DNA from: Eutrophovita sp913057845
GTDB taxonomy: Bacteria; Pseudomonadota; Gammaproteobacteria; Burkholderiales; Eutrophovitaceae
Direction: 5' to 3'
Assembly: GCA_963925895.1 (NCBI GenBank)
Contig: CAWUVH010000008.1
Span: forward strand, 62,001 to 126,000
DNA length: 64,000 bases
Part shown: piece by piece, positions 32,794 through 42,231 of the stretch
Numbering within the stretch: the stretch's first letter is position 1
How the letters are laid out: each line of letters starts with the position of its first letter
Notes under the pieces: generated by a model
Told to the model about the DNA's origin: nothing
What the model saw: the letters and a program-made list of their open reading frames with translations, nothing else
Databases searched by the model: none
Position numbers and translations under genes: made by a program

Positions 32794-35069
32794 TCGCCCA
32801 GGAACTTGAAGTCAGCCTTCATATGGCATTTATGGAGGCTCGCCAAAAGAAACACGAATTTATTACGGTGGAGCATTTGCTACTTGCAATGCTTGAAAAT
32901 CCGTCGGCGCTAGAGGTTCTAAAAGCTTGCGGAACAAACCTCGAAGAGCTGAAGAAGCTACTCTTAGATTTTATTGAAGAACACACGCCATTGATTGCCG
33001 ATGAGGACTCAGAGACGCAGCCGACACTTGGGTTTCAACGAGTGATTCAGCGCGCTATTCTTCATGTTCAGTCCTCTGGCAAGAAAGAGGTTACAGGAGC
33101 TAATGTTCTGGTCGCTATATTCGGCGAGAAGGACTCTCATGCGGTGTACTTCCTGCATGAAAAAGGAGTTACTAGGCTTGATGTGGTCAATTTCATCGCT
33201 CACGGTATCGCCAAAGTAGGGGATCCTAATGCGGACGAGAAAAAGGAAGGTGCCGATGCTCATGACCCGGAAGGCCAGAGTGAAGCAAAGGCAGAGAGTG
33301 CTTTGGCCAGTTATGCGGTTAATTTGAATGAGTTGGCTGTGAAAGGCAAGATCGACCCTTTGATTGGGCGCGATATGGAATTAGAACGTGTTGTGCAGAT
33401 ATTGTGCCGCCGCCGCAAAAATAACCCGCTTTTGGTTGGTGAGGCAGGCGTAGGAAAAACTGCTATTGCGGAAGGTTTGGCTCGTCGTATTGTTGAAGGT
33501 GAAATACCTGAAATTTTAGAAAATTCTGAGGTGTTTTCTCTAGACATGGGCGCGTTGCTGGCAGGTACCAAGTACCGAGGTGACTTTGAGCAGCGACTCA
33601 AAGCAGTGCTCAAGCAACTTGAAAAACAACCGAATTCAATTTTGTTTGTGGATGAGATTCATACCATTATCGGTGCCGGTGCAGCTTCTGGTGGTACGCT
33701 TGACGCTTCAAACTTATTGAAACCAGCTTTGTCTTCAGGGCAGCTTCGTTGCATCGGAGCGACAACCTATAATGAATACCGCGGTATCTTTGAGAAGGAT
33801 CATGCGTTGTCGCGGCGTTTCCAAAAAATTGATGTTGGAGAGCCGTCTGTTACTGAGACGGTATCGATCCTAAGGGGTCTTAAATCTAGATTTGAGGAGC
33901 ACCATCAAGTTCGGTATACGGTGACCGCGCTCACTGCTGCTGCTGAATTATCTGCACGTTTTATTCACGACAGACATTTGCCTGACAAGGCAATTGACGT
34001 GATTGATGAGGCCGGTGCCGCACAGCGCATTGCTGTTGGTAAGAAGAAAAAGAAGGTAATCGGAAAATCAGAGATTGAGGAAATCATAGCTAAAATCGCG
34101 CGAGTGCCCTCACAGAGCGTGTCGAATGATGACCGGTCCAAGCTGAAGACTTTAGACCGAGACCTTAATGCGGTGGTGTTTGGTCAGGAGCGTGCGATAG
34201 ACGCTTTATCCTCAGCCATCAAAATGGCTCGTAGTGGCTTGGGTAATCCTCGCAAACCAGTCGGTGCATTTTTATTCAGCGGACCAACTGGCGTTGGTAA
34301 AACTGAAGTGGCTCGCCAGTTGGCGTATACCCTCGGCATTGAATTGGTCCGGTTTGATATGTCCGAATATATGGAGCGACACGCAGTATCACGATTGATC
34401 GGTGCCCCACCGGGGTATGTTGGATTTGATCAGGGGGGGTTGCTGACGGAGGCTGTGGTTAAGCAGCCGCATTGTGTGCTGCTTTTGGATGAGATTGAAA
34501 AAGCACACCCTGATATTTTCAATATCCTGCTACAGGTCATGGATCACGGGACGCTGACAGATAATAATGGGCGTAAAGCAGATTTTCGTAATGCGATCAT
34601 TATTATGACGACGAATGCTGGGGCCTCTGAAATATCGAAGAACACGATGGGCTTTACTGATGCCGTAACCGCTGGAGACGAGCTGGCCGAAATAAAACGG
34701 CAGTTTACACCTGAGTTTAGAAATCGATTAGATTCCATTGTCTCTTTTGGGGCGTTGTCTCAGGAGATTATCTTGAAGGTCGTAGATAAATTCCTAATGG
34801 AGTTGGAGCATCAATTGCAGGAGAAAAAGGTTGACGCGACATTCAGTTCAAAGCTGCGTGAGTATCTTGGTCGGAAAGGTTTCGATCCGTTGATGGGAGC
34901 TCGGCCTATGGCTCGACTTATACAAGATACCATTCGTCGTGCTCTAGCCGATGAGTTGCTCTTTGGTAAATTGTCATCAGGTGGTGATGTGGAGATAGAT
35001 CTAGATGACAATGACGAAATACTAATCCAAATTGCAAGCGAAAAATCTGGTCAGACGGCCACAGTTTAG
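32790..35069 (+). CDS. clpA: ATP-dependent Clp protease ATP-binding subunit ClpA
   Basis: A 759-residue double AAA+ unfoldase for ClpP. It has the N-domain with two Clp repeats (residues about 1-140). The D1 Walker A is GEAGVGKTAIAEGLA and Walker B ILFVDEIHT. The D2 Walker A is GPTGVGKTEVARQLA and Walker B VLLLDEIEKAHPD. I chose ATG at 32790 because GGAGGA lies 5 bp upstream and the start overlaps the clpS stop; an upstream in-frame start at 32772 lacks such a site. clpP itself is not in the window. Confidence 0.97.
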   Translation: MIAQELEVSLHMAFMEARQKKHEFITVEHLLLAMLENPSALEVLKACGTNLEELKKLLLDFIEEHTPLIADEDSETQPTLGFQRVIQRAILHVQSSGKKEVTGANVLVAIFGEKDSHAVYFLHEKGVTRLDVVNFIAHGIAKVGDPNADEKKEGADAHDPEGQSEAKAESALASYAVNLNELAVKGKIDPLIGRDMELERVVQILCRRRKNNPLLVGEAGVGKTAIAEGLARRIVEGEIPEILENSEVFSLDMGALLAGTKYRGDFEQRLKAVLKQLEKQPNSILFVDEIHTIIGAGAASGGTLDASNLLKPALSSGQLRCIGATTYNEYRGIFEKDHALSRRFQKIDVGEPSVTETVSILRGLKSRFEEHHQVRYTVTALTAAAELSARFIHDRHLPDKAIDVIDEAGAAQRIAVGKKKKKVIGKSEIEEIIAKIARVPSQSVSNDDRSKLKTLDRDLNAVVFGQERAIDALSSAIKMARSGLGNPRKPVGAFLFSGPTGVGKTEVARQLAYTLGIELVRFDMSEYMERHAVSRLIGAPPGYVGFDQGGLLTEAVVKQPHCVLLLDEIEKAHPDIFNILLQVMDHGTLTDNNGRKADFRNAIIIMTTNAGASEISKNTMGFTDAVTAGDELAEIKRQFTPEFRNRLDSIVSFGALSQEIILKVVDKFLMELEHQLQEKKVDATFSSKLREYLGRKGFDPLMGARPMARLIQDTIRRALADELLFGKLSSGGDVEIDLDDNDEILIQIASEKSGQTATV

Positions 35070-35088
35070 TGGAGAAAATGTCTACTGT

Positions 35089-35931
35089 TTAATCGTTAGC
35101 AATTGGTCGTGACGGGTCTGATATCCACTCACTCCAAGAACCTGGGTAGAGCTTTGAGTTTTTAATTCCAGCCACTTCCATCGCGAGAAGATTATGGCAG
35201 GCTGTTACGCCTGAGCCGCACTGATGGATGATTGTTTTGTCCAGATTGTCGCCCAAGATTCCTTCAAAGGCTTCTTTTAGATCTTTCGAAGCGAGGAATT
35301 TACCCGTACTGTCGAGGTTATCTTTGAAGAATCGGTTTATGGCTCCTGGAATATGTCCAGCAATAGGATCAATGCTTTCGTTTTGGCCATGGAATCTATC
35401 ATTTGACCGTGCATCAACGACTAATGTTTGTTCGTCGTCTAGATGCTTCAAAATAAAATCAGAATCAACAAGAATTGCCCTAAGTTCTGGTTCAAAGGTC
35501 TCGCAGCTATTTTGGTTGGGCGTGTCTAATGCTAAATTTTCTCCTTGATTAATCCACGCTTGCAGGCCTCCGTTGAGCACTGCGACGGCATCATGACCTA
35601 GCCATTTGAGTAGCCACCATAGTCGTGATGCATAGGCCCCTCCTGCGTCATCGTATGCGACTACCTGGGTGGATTGGGTTACACCGCATACGCCGAGCCA
35701 GTTGGTGAAAGTCGACAATTCTGGGAGAGGGTGGCGGCCATTTTTTCCGTTTGTTTTCTGGGATAGCGACTTATCCATGGAGGCAAATATAGCATTTGGA
35801 ATATGCCCTTTTTCATAATTATTTATTCCGTATTCAGAGTTGGTGAGCTCATGACGACAATCGAAAATCACTGTATTTGGTCGATCTATGATGGATGGTA
35901 GCTCGTCGGATTCAATTAGAGTGGTATACAT
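35089..35931 (-). CDS. sseA: 3-mercaptopyruvate sulfurtransferase (SseA-type rhodanese)
   Basis: A 280-residue protein with two rhodanese domains. The catalytic loop is HQCGSGVTACH with C238; the CGSGVTA sequence is the mercaptopyruvate type, whereas thiosulfate sulfurtransferases usually have CRKGVTA. The inactive N-terminal domain contains VVAYDDAGGAYASRLWWLLKWLGH. It moves sulfur from mercaptopyruvate to an acceptor. It is convergent with clpA and separated by 19 bp. Confidence 0.92.
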   Translation of the reverse strand: MYTTLIESDELPSIIDRPNTVIFDCRHELTNSEYGINNYEKGHIPNAIFASMDKSLSQKTNGKNGRHPLPELSTFTNWLGVCGVTQSTQVVAYDDAGGAYASRLWWLLKWLGHDAVAVLNGGLQAWINQGENLALDTPNQNSCETFEPELRAILVDSDFILKHLDDEQTLVVDARSNDRFHGQNESIDPIAGHIPGAINRFFKDNLDSTGKFLASKDLKEAFEGILGDNLDKTIIHQCGSGVTACHNLLAMEVAGIKNSKLYPGSWSEWISDPSRPIAND

Positions 35932-36059
35932 ATATGAGTGGTGTATTAAATTATGTGTCTTATGCTGTTAGTAAAAGTTTGTGTTCGGATACATCGGGTA
36001 AACCATGATGCTCGTCGCATGAGATAATTAAAACAGTAAATTAAGCCTTATTCCATATT

Positions 36060-36299
36060 ATGACAAAAGCCAAAGAAAAATTAACCTTTGAAAATGCGCT
36101 TACTGAGCTTGAGGTGATCGTTGAGAAGATGGAGGATGACGATACAACACTTGAAAATTCTTTATCGTTTTATAAACGAGGAGTTGAATTGTTGCAGTTT
36201 TGTCAAAAAGAACTAGAAGCAGCCCAGCGAGAAGTAAGTGTGCTTGAAGCCGGTATATTAAAAAAATTTGAAGGTATTGATGAGTCCAAACTCCTTTGA
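36060..36299 (+). CDS. xseB: Exodeoxyribonuclease VII small subunit
   Basis: A 79-residue XseB. The motif FENALTELEVIVEKMEDDDT followed by LENSLSFYKRGVELLQFCQKEL is diagnostic. It partners with XseA (not in the window) in degrading single-stranded DNA. Its end overlaps the ispA start by 20 bp, and it heads the xseB-ispA-dxs-folE2 group characteristic of Betaproteobacteria. Confidence 0.95.
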   Translation: MTKAKEKLTFENALTELEVIVEKMEDDDTTLENSLSFYKRGVELLQFCQKELEAAQREVSVLEAGILKKFEGIDESKLL

Positions 36300-37176
36300 G
36301 CAATGGAGACGGGATGTCGTGGCTCAGGTAGAACAGGGTTTAGACCAGTGCCTGCCGAGTATTGATCATGTCTCGACTCTATTGCATGCGGCGATGCATT
36401 ACGCGACTAAGAGCCCTGGAAAGCGTATCCGCAGTTTGATTGTTTGTGCTTGTGCGGATTTATTCGGAAGCAATATAGAGCGAGCCATACACAGCGCTAT
36501 TTCCCTTGAGCTTATTCACACTTACTCACTCGTTCACGACGATTTGCCATGCATGGATAACGATGATTTGAGGAGAGGACAGCCGACTGTGCACGTCGCA
36601 TTTGATGAGGCAACGGCAATGCTGGTGGGCGATGCTCTCCAACCATTAGCCTTTAATGTCCTCGCTACTCAACCTATAGATATTAGTCATGAGGTTCGAG
36701 TGCGACAAATCCATTTGCTATCTGAGGCGGCCGGCGCGCAAGGTATGGTCGGAGGGCAGGCGATTGATCTGGCCCAGGTTGGTTTAAAGATGAGTCAGTC
36801 GGAACTGGAGTTGATGCACTCGAAAAAAACCGGAGCTTTATTTTTAGCAAGCGCTGAGATTGGTGCCTTGTGTGGGTTAGAGTATGAAGAGTTGTATCAA
36901 GAGCCTCTCCGAAGTTGTGCCCGTTATATAGGATTAGGTTTCCAAGTGATTGATGACATACTCGATGCGAGTTCATCTACAGAAGTTTTAGGAAAATCTG
37001 CTGGGAAAGACCTCAGGGATAACAAACCTACCTATGTAACTTCGTTTGGGTTGGCTCGCGCTAAAGAGATGGCAAGTGAACTCGCAGAACGCACAGAAGA
37101 AAGTCTGATGTGTCTTCCACGGAGTGGGGGCTACTTAAGTGATATTGCTAAACTCGTCTTCAATAGGGCGTCATAG
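36280..37176 (+). CDS. ispA: Farnesyl diphosphate synthase (polyprenyl synthetase)
   Basis: A 298-residue prenyltransferase making farnesyl diphosphate. The first Asp-rich motif is in HDDLPCMDNDDLRRG and the second in QVIDDILD. KSPGKRIRSL near residue 45 binds isopentenyl diphosphate. I chose the ATG at 36280 (AAGG upstream) over an in-frame TTG at 36268. It overlaps the xseB end, which implies translational coupling, and is followed by dxs, the first enzyme of the same isoprenoid route. Confidence 0.96.
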   Translation: MSPNSFEQWRRDVVAQVEQGLDQCLPSIDHVSTLLHAAMHYATKSPGKRIRSLIVCACADLFGSNIERAIHSAISLELIHTYSLVHDDLPCMDNDDLRRGQPTVHVAFDEATAMLVGDALQPLAFNVLATQPIDISHEVRVRQIHLLSEAAGAQGMVGGQAIDLAQVGLKMSQSELELMHSKKTGALFLASAEIGALCGLEYEELYQEPLRSCARYIGLGFQVIDDILDASSSTEVLGKSAGKDLRDNKPTYVTSFGLARAKEMASELAERTEESLMCLPRSGGYLSDIAKLVFNRAS

Positions 37177-37193
37177 AAAGATTATCGGTGGAT

Positions 37194-39029
37194 ATGTACC
37201 AACTACTCAAGACGATTAATAATCCGGAGGACGTTAGAGCTCTTCATAAAAAGGAATTGAGTCAGCTCGCCACTGAGTTGAGAGACTTCATTATTGATAG
37301 CGTGTCTAAGACGGGTGGTCATCTCGCATCTAATTTAGGAACGGTGGAATTAACTATTGCGCTTCATTATATTTTTGATACACCTAAGGATAAGTTGGTT
37401 TGGGATGTCGGCCATCAAACTTATGCACACAAGATCCTAACTGGTCGCCGTGACCAGATGGGCACGCTGAGAAAATTTGGTGGCATAGCAGGATTTCCGA
37501 GCCGAGAAGAAAGTGAATATGATAGCTTCGGTACAGCGCACTCTAGTACCTCGATCAGTGCGGCGTTAGGAATGGCAGTTAGCGCGCAATTAAGAGGCGA
37601 GGAGAGCAGAGTCGTAGCGGTTATCGGAGACGGGGCGATGTCCGCTGGAATGGCGTTTGAAGCACTGAATAACGCTGGCGCTATGGATGCAAATATTCTC
37701 GTTGTTTTGAATGACAATGATATGTCTATTTCAGAAAATGTTGGGGCGCTTAACAATTATCTTGCTAGACTTTTGTCTGGTCGGTTTTACTCCGCGGCCT
37801 GGAAGGCAGGAGAAACCGTATTTAAGAAAATCCCTCCAGTTATTGAGTTGGCGCGGCGTGCTGAGGAACATGTTAAGGGTATGGTTATGCCTGGGACTCT
37901 CTTTGAAGAGTTTGGGTTTAATTATATTGGCCCGATTGATGGGCACGACATAGCTGCTCTATGTGCGACGCTACGTAATTTGAGAAAACTCAAGGGTCCT
38001 CAATTTCTTCATGTCGTTACGAGGAAAGGTAAGGGTTATCAGCGAGCTGAGGAAGATGCCATTCTCTACCACGGCGTGGGCACCTTTGATCCTCTAGAGG
38101 GTATCCAAAAAAAATCGAGTCATAATCAAACCTATACTCAAGTGTTTGGTCGATGGCTTTGTGATGTAGCAGCTAAGGACGACAGACTGATTGGCATCAC
38201 GCCAGCAATGCGGGAAGGGTCTGGTTTAGTCGAGTTCTCTCAACAGTATCCAGAGCGTTATTTTGATGTCGGCATTGCTGAGCAACATGCAGTTACATTC
38301 GCAGCAGGTTTGGCGACTGAAGGTTTTAAGCCGGTATTGGCGATATATTCGACGTTTTTACAAAGAGCTTACGATCAGTTGATTCACGATGTATGCATAC
38401 AAAATCTTGATGTAACCTTTGCGTTAGATCGAAGCGGACTGGTGGGGGCTGATGGGCCAACGCACCATGGCGCATTTGATTTAGCTTATCTTCGTTGTAT
38501 CCCTAATATTGTGATCATGACGCCGAGTGACGCAACGCAATGTGCAGATATGTTAAGTTTGGCTTATGAGCACTCTGGGCCAGCGGTAGTCAGATACCCA
38601 AGGGGCGACGCTCTGGTCACTACGCATGATGTTGGCCGAACGGTTCAGATGGGTAAGGCGGAACTTGTTAAAGAGGGAGCTGCTGGAGTGGCCATTCTTG
38701 TTTTTGGACCTCTTCTTCAAGTGGTGCTTCGTACTGCTGATCAATTAAACGCAACCGTTGTGGATATGAGATTTGTGAAACCTTTGGATGTCGACATGGT
38801 CGAACGGATTGCAGAAAAAAATTCGCTCATCGTGACTGTAGAGGATGGTGTGGCAATGGGTGGTGGTGGTTCTGCAGTGTGTGAGATATTAGAGCAGAAA
38901 GATTTAAGGGTGTTACGGATTGGATTGCCGGACAAATTCGTAACACATGGGGATACGTCTTTACTACTAAAGGAATGTGGTTTAGACGAACAGGGTATCC
39001 TTGAGCGAGTTAATGCCTATATGAGATGA
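37194..39029 (+). CDS. dxs: 1-deoxy-D-xylulose-5-phosphate synthase
   Basis: A 611-residue thiamine-diphosphate enzyme condensing pyruvate and glyceraldehyde 3-phosphate, the entry to the MEP isoprenoid pathway. Motifs are GGHLASNLGTVELTIALHY, VWDVGHQTYAHKILTGR, the ThDP site GDGAMSAGMAFEALNNAG and, C-terminally, FDVGIAEQHAVTFAAGLA and RSGLVGADGPTHHGAFD. The ATG at 37194 gives the MYQLLKTIN start usual in Betaproteobacteria; a GTG two codons earlier is the alternative. It follows ispA by 17 bp. Confidence 0.96.
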   Translation: MYQLLKTINNPEDVRALHKKELSQLATELRDFIIDSVSKTGGHLASNLGTVELTIALHYIFDTPKDKLVWDVGHQTYAHKILTGRRDQMGTLRKFGGIAGFPSREESEYDSFGTAHSSTSISAALGMAVSAQLRGEESRVVAVIGDGAMSAGMAFEALNNAGAMDANILVVLNDNDMSISENVGALNNYLARLLSGRFYSAAWKAGETVFKKIPPVIELARRAEEHVKGMVMPGTLFEEFGFNYIGPIDGHDIAALCATLRNLRKLKGPQFLHVVTRKGKGYQRAEEDAILYHGVGTFDPLEGIQKKSSHNQTYTQVFGRWLCDVAAKDDRLIGITPAMREGSGLVEFSQQYPERYFDVGIAEQHAVTFAAGLATEGFKPVLAIYSTFLQRAYDQLIHDVCIQNLDVTFALDRSGLVGADGPTHHGAFDLAYLRCIPNIVIMTPSDATQCADMLSLAYEHSGPAVVRYPRGDALVTTHDVGRTVQMGKAELVKEGAAGVAILVFGPLLQVVLRTADQLNATVVDMRFVKPLDVDMVERIAEKNSLIVTVEDGVAMGGGGSAVCEILEQKDLRVLRIGLPDKFVTHGDTSLLLKECGLDEQGILERVNAYMR

Positions 39030-39099
39030 ATTGATCTCGGTAAGTATTAATTTTGATTAAGGTATAATTAATATAACCTTTTAAAGCAAGGTATTAGCA

Positions 39100-39891
39100 A
39101 TGAATTCACCAACAGATTTAAGTATCCCTGACGTACAAAATTCAATTGATAGTCGACACTTGGCTATTGATAAAGTGGGCATCAAGGCTATTCGTCACCC
39201 CGTCAAAGTCGCGGACAAGTCAGAGGGTATCCAGCACACCATAGCGATGTTTAATATGTATGTTGAGCTCCCACACAATTTCAAAGGGACTCATATGTCC
39301 CGTTTTGTTGAGATTCTTAACGAGCAAGACCGAGAAATATCTGTTGAGTCGTTTGAAGTCATTCTCCGAACAATGTTAGATCGATTGGAGTCGGATTCCG
39401 GGTATATCGAAATGACGTTTCCATATTTCCTTCAAAAATCAGCACCTGTGTCAAAAGTAAAAAGCTTGTCTGATTACGAGGTGACATTTAAGGGGCAGGT
39501 GACTAAGGGAGATTACAAGTTAGAGATGAAGGTGGTGGTTCCGGTGACTAGCTTGTGTCCTTGTTCAAAAAAGATTTCAGACTATGGGGCCCACAATCAA
39601 CGGTCTCATGTCACTATTTCTGCTGTGACTAATGCGCATGTTTGGATTGAGGAGTTGATTGCAGTGGCTGAAGAGCAGGCATCCTGCGAATTATATGGTC
39701 TTTTGAAGAGGCCAGATGAAAAATATGTTACTGAAAAAGCTTACGACAATCCCAAATTCGTTGAAGATATGGTGCGAGATGTAGCGACCGCGCTGAATGG
39801 GATAGATCGAATAGATACCTATGTTGTTGAGTCAGAAAACTTTGAGTCGATCCACAATCATTCTGCGTACGCTATGATTGTGAAAATTTAG
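39100..39891 (+). CDS. folE2: GTP cyclohydrolase FolE2 (type IB)
   Basis: A 263-residue alternative GTP cyclohydrolase I making 7,8-dihydroneopterin triphosphate for folate (and queuosine precursor) synthesis. Conserved segments are GTHMSRFVEIL, the metal/catalytic Cys region TSLCPCSKKISDYGAHNQRS and ENFESIHNHSAYAMI. A TATAAT hexamer lies at 39063-39068, so it may have its own promoter besides reading from dxs. Its stop is 4 bp from the convergent yajQ stop. The enzyme also supplies the pathway feeding QueA and Tgt encoded in this window. Confidence 0.96.
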   Translation: MNSPTDLSIPDVQNSIDSRHLAIDKVGIKAIRHPVKVADKSEGIQHTIAMFNMYVELPHNFKGTHMSRFVEILNEQDREISVESFEVILRTMLDRLESDSGYIEMTFPYFLQKSAPVSKVKSLSDYEVTFKGQVTKGDYKLEMKVVVPVTSLCPCSKKISDYGAHNQRSHVTISAVTNAHVWIEELIAVAEEQASCELYGLLKRPDEKYVTEKAYDNPKFVEDMVRDVATALNGIDRIDTYVVESENFESIHNHSAYAMIVKI

Positions 39892-39895
39892 ATGG

Positions 39896-40384
39896 TTAAT
39901 CCCTAAAGTTTTTATACTGAAGAGGTACGTCTTTAATTTCTGTTTTAAGCAGGGAAATCACTTCTTGAAGTGTGTCTCGCTTCGCTCCAGAGAATCTTAC
40001 AACATCTCCTTGGATTGAACCCTGCGCTTTCAGTTTGTTGTCTTTAACTGCCTTAATGATTTTTTTGCCCAACTCCTTGTCTATGCCAGACAGAACCGTG
40101 ACGACTCGTTTAACTTTGTCGCCACTTATTTTTTCTAACTTTTCCTTAGTGAGACTTCGAATATCTATTTCTCTCTTAGTCATTTTTCCGATCATTACAT
40201 CGTATACCTGACTCATTTTAAATTCGTCGTCAGCAAAGACTGTGATCTCTTGTTTTTCGGATAGTTCTATTCGAGCGTCAGAGCCTTTGAAATCAAAACG
40301 ATTACTTATTTCTTTGTTGGACTGATCAACCGCATTCCGCAATTCGACTTTATCAACCTCTGTGACTACATCAAATGATGGCAT
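39896..40384 (-). CDS. yajQ: YajQ family nucleotide-binding protein
   Basis: A 162-residue DUF520/YajQ protein with two ferredoxin-like domains: MPSFDVVTEVDKVELRNAVD, ISNRFDFKGSDARIEL and the end SLLKTEIKDVPLQYKNFRD. Some homologues bind cyclic-di-GMP and act as regulators; others bind tRNA or nucleotides. It is on the same strand as the BPH gene 17 bp upstream. It is a convincing family member, with the cellular role left open. Confidence 0.94.
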   Translation of the reverse strand: MPSFDVVTEVDKVELRNAVDQSNKEISNRFDFKGSDARIELSEKQEITVFADDEFKMSQVYDVMIGKMTKREIDIRSLTKEKLEKISGDKVKRVVTVLSGIDKELGKKIIKAVKDNKLKAQGSIQGDVVRFSGAKRDTLQEVISLLKTEIKDVPLQYKNFRD

Positions 40385-40401
40385 GAGAACTCCTAGCTTA
40401 A

Positions 40402-40974
40402 CTAAATTAGTTTAATTTTATGAGAGTCTAAGGGTAGCCCAGTCCCGTCGTCAAATTCGGATGCGGCTTCTATACTTTTTCTGGCAATCGTTTCCGCACC
40501 GATCTCTGGGGACTCGTACATGGACCACATGGACCCCAATGCGTAATCGCTGCCACTACCATAAGCGTAGAAACGTGTGAATTCTTGAACAGTACGGTGT
40601 CCCGAGACCCCAAAGATCCCGTAAGGGTTTGCAATCAGCACATCCATTCTAGATGATTCAATCGCATCTTCTTTGTCTTCCTCAGGCATCAGAAAATATT
40701 TTTCTTTAAGTTTTAGGTGTAATTGGTTCCAGGTGCTGAAAATTTCTTCTACAGATCTAAGTTTAATCTGCTGGGAAGTCTCATCAAAATATTCTCTTAG
40801 GATTAACTTAAACGTTGCATTACCGGTGACGGCGATTAAATTATCGCCCACCTGAATAATTTTTCCTGAGTTTTGAATGTATTTAGCACTTTCTTTCCCT
40901 GAACCCCACTTAGTCAGTGTGTCGGCCGCGATCGCTATTTCCCCATCTTTTCTAACAACAGAAATTGTGGTCAT
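40402..40974 (-). CDS. Proteasome-like peptidase, BPH type (beta-proteobacterial proteasome homologue)
   Basis: A 190-residue N-terminal-nucleophile hydrolase of the proteasome fold. The chain starts MTTISVVRK, so removal of Met leaves Thr1 as nucleophile; D18 in AIAADTLT corresponds to Asp17 of proteasomes, and K38 is the best candidate for the catalytic Lys. FYAYGSGSDYALGSM is the proteasome-type GSGSDYAxG signature. It differs clearly from HslV (no GGDGQV, no hslU neighbour) and is shorter than Anbu. It best fits BPH, described in Betaproteobacteria as a stand-alone ring peptidase. It lies between argG and yajQ with gaps of 3 and 17 bp. No ATPase partner is nearby. Confidence 0.85.
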   Translation of the reverse strand: MTTISVVRKDGEIAIAADTLTKWGSGKESAKYIQNSGKIIQVGDNLIAVTGNATFKLILREYFDETSQQIKLRSVEEIFSTWNQLHLKLKEKYFLMPEEDKEDAIESSRMDVLIANPYGIFGVSGHRTVQEFTRFYAYGSGSDYALGSMWSMYESPEIGAETIARKSIEAASEFDDGTGLPLDSHKIKLI

Positions 40975-40977
40975 TTT

Positions 40978-42207
40978 TTATTTTTTTGCCAACTTCGAAT
41001 TTTGTTTGGCGCCTATTCTTAGTCTCAGTGCATTGAGTTTGATAAACCCTTCAGCATCTGCTTGGTTATAGGCGCCTTTGTCGTCTTCGAAGCTAGCGAT
41101 GCGCCCATCGAACAACGAGTTTCGAGAGGATTTCCTTCCCAGTACTTGGACATTGCCTTTGTAGAGTTTTAACTCTACCGTCCCGTTAACCGGTCGTTGA
41201 GATTCATTAATTAGGTTTTGAATCAGGAGCCTTTCCGGGCTGAACCAGTATCCGTTATAGATTAGTCGTGCATAGCGCGGCATGAGGTCGTCTTTTAGCG
41301 CCAAGACTTCCCGGTCAAGCGTTATTGATTCAATGGCTCGGTGAGCCTTTAACATTATGGCGCCTCCGGGAGTTTCGTAGCACCCCCTAGACTTCATACC
41401 CACATAGCGATTCTCTACCAAATCTAGACGACCGATCCCATGTTTACCGCCGAGTCTATTTAGTTCGCCTAGCACGTTGGCTGGAGATAATTTTTTCCCA
41501 TTGATAGCTGAGATATCGCCACTTTTGTAGGTTAATTGAATCAATTCTCCACGCGCAGGTGCTTTTTCAGGAGACACGGTCATTCGCCACATGCTCTCTT
41601 CGGGAGCGGCATTAGGATCTTCAAGAACACCACCCTCATAAGAGACATGAAGTAGGTTTGCATCCATGGAGTAGGGTGCGGCCCCTTTCTTCTTCTTAAA
41701 GTCGACTGGGATTCCCTGTTTTTCGGCATAAGCAATGAGCTTTTCTCGGGATAATAAATCCCATTCACGCCAGGGTGCGATTACCTTAACGTCTGGCATG
41801 AGCGCATAGGCGCCTAATTCGAATCTAACCTGATCATTACCTTTCCCAGTTGCTCCATGTGAAATTGCATTTGCTCCGGTTTTTTTGGCAATTTCGATCA
41901 GTCTTTTAGCAATTAAAGGCCTTGCTATGGAGGTGCCGAGAAGGTATTCACCCTCGTACACTGTGTTGGCTCGAAACATGGGGAATACGTAGTCACGTAC
42001 AAATTCTTCTTTTAAGTCTTCTATGAAAATTTGTTTGACTCCTGCGGCTTCTGCTTTTCTACGTGCCGGCTCAACTTCTTCTTTTTGGCCCAGGTCCGCC
42101 GTAAATGTAACCACTTCACACTCGTATGTTTCTTGCAGCCATTTAAGAATGACTGATGTATCTAAACCACCCGAGTAAGCTAAAACAATTTTTTCAACTT
42201 TTTTCAT
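40978..42207 (-). CDS. argG: Argininosuccinate synthase
   Basis: A 409-residue ATP-dependent ligase joining citrulline and aspartate. The PP-loop is VLAYSGGLDTSVILKWLQE at the N-terminus. SHGATGKGNDQVRFEL, IAPWREWDLLSREKLIAYAE and IGRLDLVENRYVGMKSRGCYE are characteristic. Length is normal. It lies 3 bp upstream of the BPH gene on the same strand, so BPH is very likely co-transcribed with it. A MORN-repeat gene separates it from argF. Confidence 0.97.
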   Translation of the reverse strand: MKKVEKIVLAYSGGLDTSVILKWLQETYECEVVTFTADLGQKEEVEPARRKAEAAGVKQIFIEDLKEEFVRDYVFPMFRANTVYEGEYLLGTSIARPLIAKRLIEIAKKTGANAISHGATGKGNDQVRFELGAYALMPDVKVIAPWREWDLLSREKLIAYAEKQGIPVDFKKKKGAAPYSMDANLLHVSYEGGVLEDPNAAPEESMWRMTVSPEKAPARGELIQLTYKSGDISAINGKKLSPANVLGELNRLGGKHGIGRLDLVENRYVGMKSRGCYETPGGAIMLKAHRAIESITLDREVLALKDDLMPRYARLIYNGYWFSPERLLIQNLINESQRPVNGTVELKLYKGNVQVLGRKSSRNSLFDGRIASFEDDKGAYNQADAEGFIKLNALRLRIGAKQNSKLAKK

Positions 42208-42231
42208 ACGTTCTTTTCGTTCAATAATAAA

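Noticed and set aside
39030..39099. Complete sigma-70 promoter before folE2
   Set aside because: TATAAT at 39063-39068 is good, but no -35 hexamer lies at a suitable distance, so I did not list it as a promoter.
40402..40974. HslV (ClpQ) protease
   Set aside because: Only the general proteasome fold and the N-terminal Thr match; HslV-specific sequences and an adjacent hslU are missing. BPH fits better.
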